From the NCBI RefSeq assembly GCF_023498005.1, contig NZ_CP097289.1:8494001-8558000 (forward strand): a stretch of 64,000 bases of DNA. The letters run 5' to 3'. Position 1 is the stretch's first letter. Each line of letters starts with the position of its first letter. The stretch comes from Streptomyces durmitorensis. GTDB taxonomy: Bacteria; Actinomycetota; Actinomycetes; Streptomycetales; Streptomycetaceae. Both the position numbers and the translations under genes were made by a program. Under the pieces are notes generated by a model that worked only from the letters and a program-made list of their open reading frames with translations, was not told where the DNA came from and made no database searches. This document shows, piece by piece, positions 53,673 through 62,917 of the stretch.

Positions 53673-56572
53673 CCGAACAGCAGCACTTCCGGCTCAGGGG
53701 CGGCGGAGGCCGTGTCGACCGCGGCACCGTCCTGCACTTCACCGTCGACGGACGGGAGCTGACCGGCCACCCCGGCGACACCCTCGCATCAGCGATGCTG
53801 GCGAACGGCGTCGTCCAGGCCGCACCCTCGCTCTACCGCGACCGCCCGCGCGGCATCGTCGCCGCGGGAGTGGAGGAACCCAACGCCCTTGTACAGCTCG
53901 GGGGTTCATGTTCCGAAGGCATGTTGCCCGCGACGGCCGTGGAGCTGTACGACGGCCTGTGCGCCACGACGCTCTCCGGGATGGGACGGCTCGACCCGAA
54001 CCCCGACCCCGCCGTCTACGACAAGAAGTACGTGCACACCGACGTCCTGGTCGTCGGCGCGGGACCGGCCGGGCTCGCGGCAGCCGCCGTTGCCGCCGAC
54101 TCCGGCGCCCGCGTGATCCTCGTCGACGACCAGCCCGAGCCCGGCGGTTCACTGCTCTCGGGACGTACCGACACGGTCGCCGGACAGCCCGCCATCGACT
54201 GGGTCGCCGACGTCCGCGCGGCACTCGAAGCCGCCCCCGAAGTCGTCCTCCTGCCGCGCACCACCGCGTTCGGCAGCTACGACGACAACTACGTGCTCGC
54301 CCTGCAACGGCGCACCGACCACCTGGGCGCCGACACCCCCGAGCCGTCCGAAGGCGTCTCGCGCCAACGGCTGTGGCACATCAGGGCCCGCCAGGTGGTC
54401 CTGGCGACCGGCGCGCACGAGCGTCCGCTGGTCTTCGCGGGCAACGACCGGCCCGGAGTGATGCTGGCCGCGGCCGTGCGCTCGTACCTCAACCGGTATG
54501 CCGTGGCTCCTGGTTCGCGGGCCGTGGTGAGCACGACCAACGACAGCGCCTACGACACGGTCGCCGACCTGCATGCCGCCGGGATCGACATCGCCGCCGT
54601 CGTCGACGCCCGCCCCGCCCTCTCCCGCCGTGCCGCCGAGATCGCGGCCGCGACGGGCGTGCGGGTGCTGCTGGGCAGCGCCGTGATCGACACCGCGGGC
54701 GAGGCCCGGCTCTCCGGCGTCACCGTCCAGGCCCTCGGCGAAGACGGTCAACTCACCGGCGCACCGGAGTCCTTCGACTGCGACCTGCTCGCCGTATCGG
54801 GCGGCTGGAGCCCGGTGGTGCACCTGCACAGCCAGCGCCAGGGCCGCCTGCGCTGGGACGAGGACCTGGTCGCCTTCGTGCCCGACGGCACCGTGCGCGA
54901 CCAGCATGTCGTCGGTGCGGCCCGCGGGACGTACGGTCTCGACGCCGCGCTGGCCGAAGGAAGGCGGGCCGGTGCGCTGTCCGCGACGGACGCCGGTTTC
55001 CCTCTCCCGGTGCCCGCGGCCCGCTCCGAGGAAGCGCGCCCCGCCACTCGCGCCCTGTGGCTGGTCCCCGCTCCCGGCGGCGCCCAGGACCCCGCCACCT
55101 GGGACACCCACTTCGTGGACCTCCAGCGCGACGTCACCGTCGCCGACGTGTGGCGGTCCACCGGCGCCGGCATGCGCGGTGTCGAGCACGTCAAGCGCTT
55201 CACCTCGCTGGGAACCGCCAACGACCAGGGCAAGACGTCCGGCGTCAACGCCATCGGCGTGATCGCCGAGGCGCTCGGCGCGGGCGCGTCCCCCGGGGAG
55301 ATCGGCACCACCGCCTACCGCGCGCCCTACACGCCGGTGGCCTTCGCCGCCCTGGCAGGGCGCGAGCGCGGTGAGCTGTTCGATCCGGAGCGCACGACCG
55401 CCATCCATCCCTGGCACGTGGCCCACGGGGCACTGTTCGAGGACGTCGGGCAGTGGAAGCGCCCGTGGTACTACCCCGGTCCTGGCGAGGACATGGACGC
55501 GGCAGTGGCCCGCGAATGCCGTGCGGCACGCGAAGGGGTGGCGTTCATGGACGCCTCCACCCTCGGCAAGATCGAGATCTGGGGCGCGGACGCGGGGGAG
55601 TTCCTCAACCGCATCTACACCAACGCCTTCAAGAAGCTCAAGCCCGGCATGGCCCGGTACGGAGTCATGTGCAAGCCCGACGGGATGATCTTCGACGACG
55701 GCGTGACGCTGCGGCTCGAAGAGGGCCGCTACTTCATGACCACCACGACCGGTGGCGCCGCGAACGTCCTGGACTGGCTGGAGGAGTGGCTGCAGACCGA
55801 GTGGCCCGAACTCGACGTCCACTGCACCTCGGTGACCGAGCAGTGGTCGACGATCGCCGTCGTGGGCCCCCGGTCGCGCCAGGTCGTCGCCGAACTCGCT
55901 CCCGACATCGACCTGTCGAACGACGCCTTCCCCTTCATGGCCTTCCGCGAGACCACCCTCGCGTCCGGCGTCCCGGCCCGCGTCTGCCGCATCTCCTTCT
56001 CCGGCGAACTCGCCTACGAGATCAACGTCTCCGCGTGGTACGGCCTCGCGGTTTGGGAGCAGGTGCACGAGGCCGGACGGCCGTACGACATCACGCCGTA
56101 CGGCACCGAGACCATGCACGTCCTCCGGGCCGAGAAGGGCTTCATCATCGTCGGGCAGGACACCGACGGCACCGTCACGCCACAGGACGCGGGCATGTCC
56201 TGGGTGGTCTCGCAGCGGAAGGACTTCGTCGGAAACCGGTCCTACACGCGCGCGGACACGGCCCGCACCGACCGCAAGCAGCTCGTCGGTCTGCTGCCGA
56301 GCGACCGCAGCACCCGCCTCCCCGAAGGCACTCAACTCATCGCTCAGGGCGTGCCCTTGACCCCCGAGTCCGGGCCGGTGCCGATGCTCGGCCACGTCAC
56401 GTCCAGCTACCACAGCCCGGCCCTCGGCCGCCCCTTCGCCCTCGCCCTCGTCGCCGACGGGCGGGCCAGGATCGGCGAGACCCTCATCGCCCCGGTGGGC
56501 GATGACCTGGTGCCCGTCCTGGTGGCCGACTCCGTGCTCTACGACCCCGAAGGGACCAAGCGAGATGGCTGA
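53669..56572 (+). CDS. soxA: Sarcosine oxidase, alpha subunit
   Basis: A 967-residue subunit. An N-terminal 2Fe-2S-type/SoxA region (about 12-100; [20 protein letters not shown]) is followed by an NAD-binding flavoprotein domain ([35 protein letters not shown]) and a C-terminal aminomethyltransferase (GcvT-like) domain that passes formaldehyde to THF, giving 5,10-methylene-THF. The start overlaps soxD by 4 bases (ATGA), with GGAGGAG upstream; the end overlaps soxG by 8 bases. Normal length for the family (about 960-1000). Confidence 0.95.
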   Translation: MTEQQHFRLRGGGGRVDRGTVLHFTVDGRELTGHPGDTLASAMLANGVVQAAPSLYRDRPRGIVAAGVEEPNALVQLGGSCSEGMLPATAVELYDGLCATTLSGMGRLDPNPDPAVYDKKYVHTDVLVVGAGPAGLAAAAVAADSGARVILVDDQPEPGGSLLSGRTDTVAGQPAIDWVADVRAALEAAPEVVLLPRTTAFGSYDDNYVLALQRRTDHLGADTPEPSEGVSRQRLWHIRARQVVLATGAHERPLVFAGNDRPGVMLAAAVRSYLNRYAVAPGSRAVVSTTNDSAYDTVADLHAAGIDIAAVVDARPALSRRAAEIAAATGVRVLLGSAVIDTAGEARLSGVTVQALGEDGQLTGAPESFDCDLLAVSGGWSPVVHLHSQRQGRLRWDEDLVAFVPDGTVRDQHVVGAARGTYGLDAALAEGRRAGALSATDAGFPLPVPAARSEEARPATRALWLVPAPGGAQDPATWDTHFVDLQRDVTVADVWRSTGAGMRGVEHVKRFTSLGTANDQGKTSGVNAIGVIAEALGAGASPGEIGTTAYRAPYTPVAFAALAGRERGELFDPERTTAIHPWHVAHGALFEDVGQWKRPWYYPGPGEDMDAAVARECRAAREGVAFMDASTLGKIEIWGADAGEFLNRIYTNAFKKLKPGMARYGVMCKPDGMIFDDGVTLRLEEGRYFMTTTTGGAANVLDWLEEWLQTEWPELDVHCTSVTEQWSTIAVVGPRSRQVVAELAPDIDLSNDAFPFMAFRETTLASGVPARVCRISFSGELAYEINVSAWYGLAVWEQVHEAGRPYDITPYGTETMHVLRAEKGFIIVGQDTDGTVTPQDAGMSWVVSQRKDFVGNRSYTRADTARTDRKQLVGLLPSDRSTRLPEGTQLIAQGVPLTPESGPVPMLGHVTSSYHSPALGRPFALALVADGRARIGETLIAPVGDDLVPVLVADSVLYDPEGTKRDG

Positions 56573-57209
56573 GCCGACCGAGGCCACCGGCCTGACGGGC
56601 CTGCGCCGCAGCCCGCTGGCACATCTGGGAGAGCGGATGCGCACCGCCGCGGTCACGGGCGCCCGCGGTGTGCGGCTGACCGAGCGGCCGTACGTCACCA
56701 TGGTGAACCTGCGCGTCGACCTCGCCACCGAAGCGGTCGCCCCCGCCACCGAAGCGGCCGGCCGCATCGGGAAGGTCCTGGGGGCGCCGCTCCCGCGCGA
56801 GTGCGGTCACACCAGCGCATCCGAAGGACATACGGTCCTCTGGCTCGGCCCGGACGAGTGGCTCGTCCTCTCCCAGGCCGAAGGGGCCCTCCTGACAGCG
56901 GAGTTGAGGGAGGCCCTTGGCGGCGACCCGGGCTCGGTGGTGGACGTCTCGGCGAACCGCACCACCCTGGAGCTGACCGGTCCGGCCGCCCGGCAGGTGC
57001 TGGAGAAGGGCTGCCCGCTGGACCTGCATCCGCGAGCCTTCGGTCCGGGCCGAGCGGTGTCGACCACGGTGGGCCCCGTCGCGGCACTGCTCTGGCAGAC
57101 CGACGACGCGCCGACGTATCGCCTGCTCCCGCGGGCCTCCTTCGCCGACTACCTCGCGCGCTGGCTCATCGACGCGATGAGCGAGTACGGCGGCCCGGAC
57201 CTTCCGTGA
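56565..57209 (+). CDS. soxG: Sarcosine oxidase, gamma subunit
   Basis: A 214-residue GcvT-like small subunit. Features are [74 protein letters not shown] and [16 protein letters not shown]. It is the least conserved subunit and needs the operon context for naming. Overlaps soxA by 8 bases. Last gene of the operon; convergent with secDF with a 41-base gap. Confidence 0.9.
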   Translation: MAEPTEATGLTGLRRSPLAHLGERMRTAAVTGARGVRLTERPYVTMVNLRVDLATEAVAPATEAAGRIGKVLGAPLPRECGHTSASEGHTVLWLGPDEWLVLSQAEGALLTAELREALGGDPGSVVDVSANRTTLELTGPAARQVLEKGCPLDLHPRAFGPGRAVSTTVGPVAALLWQTDDAPTYRLLPRASFADYLARWLIDAMSEYGGPDLP

Positions 57210-57250
57210 GCTGCCTTGCTGAGGCCCGCAACCACTGTGCTCAACAGCGC

Positions 57251-59608
57251 TCAGACGACGGCGCCGGTGTCCTCCCGTGCCGCGCGCCGCGCATCGAGAG
57301 GGCTCTGGCCCTTCCCGCCCCCGGCGGACCGCCCGCGATCACGGCGCGGCTCCCGCGGAGGGCGGCGCCGCTCCAGCGTCACCGCGGTCGGCACCGCGGT
57401 GAACACGGTGGACACCGTGCCGATGACCACGCCCGCGATCAGCGCCAGCGAGAAGTCGCCGAGCGAGTCCCCGCCGAGCACGGTCAGCGCGGCGAGGATG
57501 AAGAGCGCCCCCATGCCGGTGTTGACCGTGCGCGGCAGGGTCTGGAGGACGGCCCTGTTCGCGGTGCGCTCCAGGTCCGTGCGGGGATCGCGGCGTCGCG
57601 CCTCCCGCACGCGGTCGAAGACGACGACGGTGTCATTGACCGAGTAACCGATGACGGTGAGCAGCGCGGCGAGGAAGACGCTGTCCACCGGCTTGCCGAG
57701 CCAGGCGAACAGACCCACCACGACCAGTACGTCGTGCACCATCGCGCTGACGGCCGCCGCGGCGAACGTCCACCGGAACCGCACGCTCAGATAGATGAGC
57801 TGCGCGGCGACGGCGATCCCCAGCGCGATCAACGCCTTCACCCGTAGCTCGTCACCGAGGCTCGGGCCGATCATCTCGTCGCGCTCGACACTGACGTCAC
57901 CACCCGGCTTCTCCAGCGCGCGCTTGATGGTGTGCTGTTCGTCGTCGGAGAGTTCACCCGTGCGTACGGAGATGTCACCGTCGCCGGACTCCTGGACCAC
58001 GGCACGGGGGAAGCCGGCGTCGGCCACGACGGTCCGGGCCGTGTCCACGTCGACCGTGCGGCTCGTGGAGTATTCGACGAGCCGTCCGCCCGTGAACTCC
58101 ACACCGAAGGCGAGACCGCGCAGGGCGATCCCCGCGATCGCGACCACCACGAGCAGCGCACTGACGCCGAGCCAGCGCCTGCGGTGCCGCACGATCTGCG
58201 GATCGCGCCGCGCCAGCCACGCGCGCACGCGCCCCGTCGAGGTGATGCCGGTGATGCCGGGCCGCTTGCGCACGGAACGTCGTCGTACGGCGAATTCGGC
58301 GAGTACACGGGTGACGACGAGCGCCGACACCATCGACGCGACGACACCGATGGACAGCGTCACACCGAACCCCTTGACGGGTCCGGTGGCGAAGAAGAAC
58401 AGCAGTCCCGCGGCGAGCAGCGTGGTGATGTTGGAGTCGACGACCGCGCTCCACGCCTTGCGGAATCCGCGGGCCAGTGGCTTGTCGAGCGACTTCGTCC
58501 GTGCGCCGAGATACTCCTCACGGGCCCGCTCGAAGACGAGCACGTTCGCGTCGACGGCCATGCCGATCGCCAGGACGAAGCCGGCGAGACCCGGCAGCGT
58601 GAGCGTGGCCCCCAGGGCGACGAGAGCCGCGTACGAGATGAGTCCGTACAGCGCGAGCGCGAGGGTGGCGAGCGCTCCGAGGAGCCGGTAGACGACCGTG
58701 ATGAACAGCGCGGTCAGCGCGAGGCCGATGAGCGCCGCCTGTGTCGACGCGGCGATGGCGTCGGCACCCAGCGTCGCGCCGACCGTCCGCTGCTCGACGA
58801 CGTCGACGGGCACCGGCAGGGCGCCGCCCTTCACGAGCGCGGCCAGGTCCCGGGCCTGCTCGTGGGAGAACCCGCCGGTGATGCGCGTGTCCCCGCCGGT
58901 GATGCCGGTGTCGCACGGCACTTCGGGGTTCATGCCCGGTGCGGAGATGACCTTGTCGTCGAGGACGATGGCCACGCGCCGCTCCGGCGAACCCTGGGCG
59001 GCGCAGGCGGCGGCACCGGTGATGCGGGCCCAGTCATCGCTCGCGTCCTCCCGGAAGGTCAGGCCGACGGTCCAGCCGGCCATCCCTTGCTGGTCGAAGG
59101 CGGCATCGGCGTCCTTCACCCCGTCGCCCGTCAACGCGGACGCCCCGAGCCGCAGGTAGGTGCCCTTCTGATCGGGGTCGGGGAGCGTGCGGGACCCGTC
59201 GTCGGCGGTGCGGCCGTCGCCCGCGGGGGCGCGGTCGGTGACTCCGGAGACGGGATGCACGGTCAACTGGGCGGTACGGCCGATGACGGCGGCCGCCTCG
59301 CGTGGGTCCTGGACGCCCGGAAGTTCGACGATGATGCGGTGGTCGCCCGAGCGGGACAGGCTCGGCTCGGACACACCGAGCGCGTCCACGCGCTGGCGCA
59401 GCACCTCCAGGGCGCGGTCGGTGGCCCGGGGCCCTGCCTTGATCTTCCGGTCGGGGGAGTCCTTGGTCTCCAGGACGATCTGGGTGCCGCCCCGCAGGTC
59501 GAGACCCAGGCGGGCGGATTGAGTGAGGGCGATGGCCAGGGAGGCGGCGATCACCGCGAGTGCGAACAGCGCACGCCACAAGGGCGCGCGGGACTTGGTC
59601 TGAGACAT
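57251..59608 (-). CDS. secDF: Protein translocase subunit SecDF (fused)
   Basis: A 785-residue RND-type membrane protein joining SecD and SecF, which uses the proton gradient to help pull proteins across the membrane. SecD half: first helix ALFALAVIAASLAIALTQ, RLGLDLRGGTQIVLE, the periplasmic domain with RVDALGVSEPSLSRSGDHRI, and the helices with GFVLAIGMAVDANVLVFERA. SecF half: RRRWLGVSALLVVVAIAGIA, FGVEFTGGRLVEYS, VIGYSVNDTVVVFDRVRE. Both halves keep the conserved Asp/Arg helix motifs. Streptomyces also carry separate secD and secF beside yajC; a fused secDF is the known paralogue (S. coelicolor SCO6160). An Arg-rich tail ends the protein. Confidence 0.93.
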   Translation of the reverse strand: MSQTKSRAPLWRALFALAVIAASLAIALTQSARLGLDLRGGTQIVLETKDSPDRKIKAGPRATDRALEVLRQRVDALGVSEPSLSRSGDHRIIVELPGVQDPREAAAVIGRTAQLTVHPVSGVTDRAPAGDGRTADDGSRTLPDPDQKGTYLRLGASALTGDGVKDADAAFDQQGMAGWTVGLTFREDASDDWARITGAAACAAQGSPERRVAIVLDDKVISAPGMNPEVPCDTGITGGDTRITGGFSHEQARDLAALVKGGALPVPVDVVEQRTVGATLGADAIAASTQAALIGLALTALFITVVYRLLGALATLALALYGLISYAALVALGATLTLPGLAGFVLAIGMAVDANVLVFERAREEYLGARTKSLDKPLARGFRKAWSAVVDSNITTLLAAGLLFFFATGPVKGFGVTLSIGVVASMVSALVVTRVLAEFAVRRRSVRKRPGITGITSTGRVRAWLARRDPQIVRHRRRWLGVSALLVVVAIAGIALRGLAFGVEFTGGRLVEYSTSRTVDVDTARTVVADAGFPRAVVQESGDGDISVRTGELSDDEQHTIKRALEKPGGDVSVERDEMIGPSLGDELRVKALIALGIAVAAQLIYLSVRFRWTFAAAAVSAMVHDVLVVVGLFAWLGKPVDSVFLAALLTVIGYSVNDTVVVFDRVREARRRDPRTDLERTANRAVLQTLPRTVNTGMGALFILAALTVLGGDSLGDFSLALIAGVVIGTVSTVFTAVPTAVTLERRRPPREPRRDRGRSAGGGKGQSPLDARRAAREDTGAVV

Positions 59609-59674
59609 GAGAGTGCTCCACGGCAGGACGAAGGGGCAGCTGCCCGATCGCCTCGCACGCGGTGCGCGGACGGG

Positions 59675-60109
59675 TCAGGCGCTGACGAGGGTGATGTCGC
59701 TGCGCGGAGCACACGGAGGGCCACGGGGCGCGGCCGGTCCGTCGGAACGCCGGGTGCCGGACGGGGCCTGCGCGCGTGCCTGGTCCGGTCCGCCGAGGCT
59801 GCGGTGTGACGCCGGATCGGTCGCCGTCCCCGTGATCAGCCCGGGGTGGGGGAAGGGGGATGCCTCAGGAGGCGTACCGCGGACGGCGGGTGTGTGCAGG
59901 AGGGCGGCGTGCGGGGCGGGCTGGCCCTGCGGATGGCCGCACCATTCGGCGGCGGCCGACGGGGCATGGGGCTGCGGCGTCAGGTCGGGGAGCGACGCCG
60001 AGGGGACGAACAGCGTGACGAGCGAGAGCAACGCCGCGGAGGCGAGCGCGATGACCCACGAGGCCCGCGAGTCCCGGGCAGCGGAGAGGGGCGTGGCGCG
60101 CTGCGGCAC
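59675..60109 (-). CDS. Small membrane protein upstream of secDF
   Basis: About 144 residues. GTG 60109 follows GGGAGG with 6-base spacing. A single helix ASWVIALASAALLSLVTLFV (about 15-35) anchors it, and the outer part is Pro/His/Ala-rich low complexity (PHPGLITGTATDPASH). Its stop is 66 bases before secDF on the same strand, so it may be co-transcribed. It could be a small accessory of the SecDF paralogue, but no family is recognised. Confidence 0.5.
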   Translation of the reverse strand: MPQRATPLSAARDSRASWVIALASAALLSLVTLFVPSASLPDLTPQPHAPSAAAEWCGHPQGQPAPHAALLHTPAVRGTPPEASPFPHPGLITGTATDPASHRSLGGPDQARAQAPSGTRRSDGPAAPRGPPCAPRSDITLVSA

Positions 60110-60331
60110 GTTGCCTCCCTGCTCGTGCGGTGGATCCGGTCCCGGTTCGGGGATCGGCACTTCGGCGAGCAGGGCCTTGGGCGACGGACGGCCGGGGCGC
60201 TGCCTCCACCAGCCTAAGCAACCGGCGGCGGAGCCGGGGCGGAGTCACGCCACCCCGTCTCCCGCGCTGTTCCAGATCTGTGACGTGATCGGCCGCTGCC
60301 CGCGGCCCGGACACCGCTAGCGTCGGGACCC

Positions 60332-60853
60332 ATGATCGTATGGCTCAACGGCACTCACGGTGCAGGCAAGACGACGACCAGTGGGCTCGTGCAGCAGCTC
60401 CTCCCGGATTCCCGGGTGTTCGACGCCGAGAAGGTCGGCGAGACGCTGATGGACATCAAGCCCGGGTTGCCCTGGACGGGCAACTTCCAGCACTGGCCGC
60501 CGTGGCGGCCACTGGTCGTCGAGACCGCCCGTCGCGTGCTCGACTACACCGGCGGCACCCTCGTGATGCCCATGACCGTCCTGGTCGAGGAGTACTGGCG
60601 CGAGATCAGCGCGGGTCTCGCCCAACACGCCATCCCGGTGAGGCACTTCGTCCTCCACGCCGACCAGGACACACTCAGGGGGCGCATCGAGGGGGACAAG
60701 GACCTCGGCCCCTCACAGTTCCGCATCGACTACCTGGAGCCCTACGCGGAGGCGGCCCGCACCTGGCTGCACGCGGAGGCCGAGGTGATCGACACCACAC
60801 ATCTCACACCGCCCCAGGCGGCCCTGCGGATCGCGGAAGCGGTCAAGAACTAA
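60332..60853 (+). CDS. P-loop NTP-binding protein, TmrB-like
   Basis: A 173-residue kinase-like protein. Walker A WLNGTHGAGKTTTSG (4-18) and a lid region FVLHADQDTLRGRIEGDKD. The overall plan (VFDAEKVGETLMDIKPGLPW, FQHWPPWRPLVVETA, PMTVLVEEYWREI) resembles the TmrB/AAA_33 group. B. subtilis TmrB gives tunicamycin resistance, but this family is common in actinobacteria and resistance is not implied. Cytoplasmic. No operon partner; an 8-base tandem repeat begins 2 bases after its stop. Confidence 0.82.
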   Translation: MIVWLNGTHGAGKTTTSGLVQQLLPDSRVFDAEKVGETLMDIKPGLPWTGNFQHWPPWRPLVVETARRVLDYTGGTLVMPMTVLVEEYWREISAGLAQHAIPVRHFVLHADQDTLRGRIEGDKDLGPSQFRIDYLEPYAEAARTWLHAEAEVIDTTHLTPPQAALRIAEAVKN

Positions 60854-60854
60854 G

Positions 60855-60921
60855 AGGGCTGAGGGGCTGAGGGGCTGAGGGGCTGAGGGGCTGAAGAGCT
60901 GAAGGGCTGAAGGGCTGAGGG
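60855..60921. repeat. Eight-base tandem repeat (VNTR-like)
   Basis: After an initial AGGGCTG the unit AGGGGCTG repeats four times (60862-60893), then AAGAGCTG, AAGGGCTG twice and a partial AGGG. It lies between convergent genes, directly after the TmrB-like stop, and is a typical slippage repeat that may vary between strains. Confidence 0.85.
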
Positions 60922-60943
60922 CGAAACGGTCAGGTGCGGGTCC

Positions 60944-61813
60944 TCAGCACTGCGCGAAGACGTATCCCTTCGCGCCCTTGGGGCTGACGTCGCGGTCGCG
61001 CAGTGTGATGGACAGGCGAGAGCCCCAGGCGTCGCATGCGTTGCCGTAGTCCTTGCGCGTGTACTCGACGGCGAAGACCTTGTCGTCGTAGGCATCGGCG
61101 AAGTCACCGCACTCCTTGTACGCCGCGCACTCCTCGACGACGGCGAAGTCGAACCCGATCCGGCCGCGCTCGGGGAGGAGGTCGGTGGTGTTCTTCTGGG
61201 CGATGGCAAGGCCGCGGCTGTGGGCCCGCTCGGCGAGCAACTTGGCGAAGGCAGCGGCGTGTTCAGGCTTGAGGAGGTCGTCGGAGCGCTCGTAGGAGTC
61301 CAGGTTGTCGGGCTCGACGGCGTCGAAGCCCGACTTCGCGCAACCGTCGATCCACGGCCCGACGACGTCCATCAGCTCCCGGCGCTTGGCGGACGTGGAG
61401 ATGTCCAGGAGCGGCTCCTCCCAGTCGTCGTCGACCACCAGGGAGCCGCCGTCGTCCTTCAGGAGCAGATCGGGGTGCTTCTTCTTCCACCAGGTGATGG
61501 CGTCGCCCGGCTGGGTCTGGAAGGCGTTGACGTAGCACACGTTGTACAGGCCCTTGGCCGGCTCGGCGGAGCGGTCGCGGGAGACCGCCTGCACGGCGTC
61601 GTCCGGGGCGTAGGGTCCGCCGAGCTGGTAGTCGAAGACGGCGTCGGCCTTCGGCGCGCGCACGGAGTCCGCCCCGTCCGTGGCCGGGGCGTCCTTGCCG
61701 TCGGCGGTGGTGCAGGCGGCGGACAGGGCCAGGGCGGCGGCGCAGGCGGCCAGGCGGAACGGGCGCGAGCGGTACAGGCGGTACGGGTGGTAAGGGTGGT
61801 ACGGGCGGTGCAT
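60944..61813 (-). CDS. GH114-like (endo-alpha-1,4-polygalactosaminidase-like) lipoprotein
   Basis: A 289-residue lipoprotein. The signal reads FRLAACAAALALSAAC with lipobox SAAC (Cys near 34), preceded by a HPY repeat (HRPYHPYHPYRLYRSR). The mature part follows the GH114/TM1410 TIM barrel: LYNVCYVNAFQTQPGD, PLLDISTSAKRRELMD, CAKSGFDAVEPDNLDSYERS, LAIAQKNTTDLL, FDFAVVEECAAYKEC. Acidic residues in VEPDN and VVEEC are the expected catalytic area. GH114 members cleave alpha-1,4-galactosamine polymers. ATG 61813 has GAAGG 7 bases upstream. Neighbouring SIS and GH4 genes are consistent with amino-sugar or galactoside use. Confidence 0.85.
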   Translation of the reverse strand: MHRPYHPYHPYRLYRSRPFRLAACAAALALSAACTTADGKDAPATDGADSVRAPKADAVFDYQLGGPYAPDDAVQAVSRDRSAEPAKGLYNVCYVNAFQTQPGDAITWWKKKHPDLLLKDDGGSLVVDDDWEEPLLDISTSAKRRELMDVVGPWIDGCAKSGFDAVEPDNLDSYERSDDLLKPEHAAAFAKLLAERAHSRGLAIAQKNTTDLLPERGRIGFDFAVVEECAAYKECGDFADAYDDKVFAVEYTRKDYGNACDAWGSRLSITLRDRDVSPKGAKGYVFAQC

Positions 61814-61967
61814 CGAAGACCTTCGTTCGGGGCGGCAGCTGGTGAGGGAGCCGCCGGAGCGACGCGTCACGAAGACCGTGGCGACATATGACGCGATGTC
61901 GATCTTACGTACGTCTGCCGAGACCTCGACGGTCAGGAGCAGGATGCAGGTGAGGCCGGGCCGACCG

Positions 61968-62846
61968 TCAGGCCAGGACGACCGAGCGGGTCAGGTGCGC
62001 CGGCCGGTCCGGGTCGCGTCCCGCGTCCTCGGCGAGCCGCACGGCCAGGCGCTGGGCGAGTACCAGTTCCGCGAGCGGATCGAGCTCCGGGCCGCGCAGG
62101 TGCGCGCCGGTGGCCGCGATGGCGGCGGCGAGGTCAGCGGGCAGCGGGGACAGGCTCCACACGGCCCGCCTGGGACCGGCCACCGCGATGGGGCCGTGGC
62201 GGTACTCCATCACCGGGTAGGACTCCGTCCAATGCGCCGCCGCTTCCCGCACCTTGAGCGCCGCCTCGTGCGCGAGCCCGGCGTGCCAGCCGTCGCCGAG
62301 GAAGGTGATCTGCTCCGCCGCGAGCAGCCGCGGATCCAGCGGTGCGCTGAGGGCCAAGGGCACATCGGCCAGCGCCTGGCCGAGGTCGTGGCCCAAGTGG
62401 GCCAGTAGCAGAGCCAGTTGAGTGGTCGGATAGCGGGTCTGCACGACGGACCGCTCGTCGGCGTGGTCGAGGATGATCACGTCGTCGGCGGCGCGTGCGG
62501 CAGGCGACCGGGGGACCGCCGTGACGGTGGTGACCCGCGTGGAGGAGGGGGCCGTCCCGAGGGCGCTGAGGATCTCGGTGGTGGTGCCGGAGCGGGTGAG
62601 GGCCAGGACGCGGTCGTAAGGACGGTGCAGCCGGGCCGCCGATGCGGGGAACGCGTCGGTGGGGCCGTGCCCCAGGTCCTCCCGCAGATGGGCGTAGGCC
62701 TGGGCCATGAACAGCGACGTACCGCAGCCGATCACGGCGACGCGCTCGCCCTTGGCGGGCAACGCCTTTGCGTACTCGGGCAGTTGCCTCAGTACGTACT
62801 CCCAGCACTGCGGCTGTGTGTCGATTTCCTGATGGGTGAGTGACAT
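61968..62846 (-). CDS. SIS-domain sugar isomerase/deaminase (AgaS/GlmS-like)
   Basis: A 292-residue protein with two SIS domains and no glutaminase domain. VAVIGCGTSLFMAQAYAHL, VLALTRSGTTTEILSAL and FLGDGWHAGLAHEAALKVRE with MEYRHGPIAV are the phosphosugar-binding segments; the HGPIA motif is typical of GlmS/AgaS. AgaS-type proteins convert galactosamine-6-phosphate or related sugars. ATG 62846 has GAAGG upstream; 62867 is an alternative. Immediately downstream of the GH4 gene (71-base gap) on the same strand, so likely co-transcribed. Confidence 0.85.
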   Translation of the reverse strand: MSLTHQEIDTQPQCWEYVLRQLPEYAKALPAKGERVAVIGCGTSLFMAQAYAHLREDLGHGPTDAFPASAARLHRPYDRVLALTRSGTTTEILSALGTAPSSTRVTTVTAVPRSPAARAADDVIILDHADERSVVQTRYPTTQLALLLAHLGHDLGQALADVPLALSAPLDPRLLAAEQITFLGDGWHAGLAHEAALKVREAAAHWTESYPVMEYRHGPIAVAGPRRAVWSLSPLPADLAAAIAATGAHLRGPELDPLAELVLAQRLAVRLAEDAGRDPDRPAHLTRSVVLA

Positions 62847-62917
62847 GGGGGTGCCTTCTGTTTCCATGGGATTCCATGGGATGCGAGGGGTGGGCTGCCG
62901 GGCCGATGACTGGCTCC

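Noticed and set aside
54149..56767. Antisense frame of 872 codons under soxA
   Set aside because: SoxA is intact on the plus strand with the expected operon overlaps; the antisense product has no motif.
59607..60320. Plus-strand frame upstream of the TmrB-like gene
   Set aside because: Arg/Gly-rich translation without domains, antisense to the better supported small membrane protein with a good ribosome-binding site.
60855..60921. CRISPR array
   Set aside because: The repeat unit is 8 bases with no spacers and no cas genes nearby.
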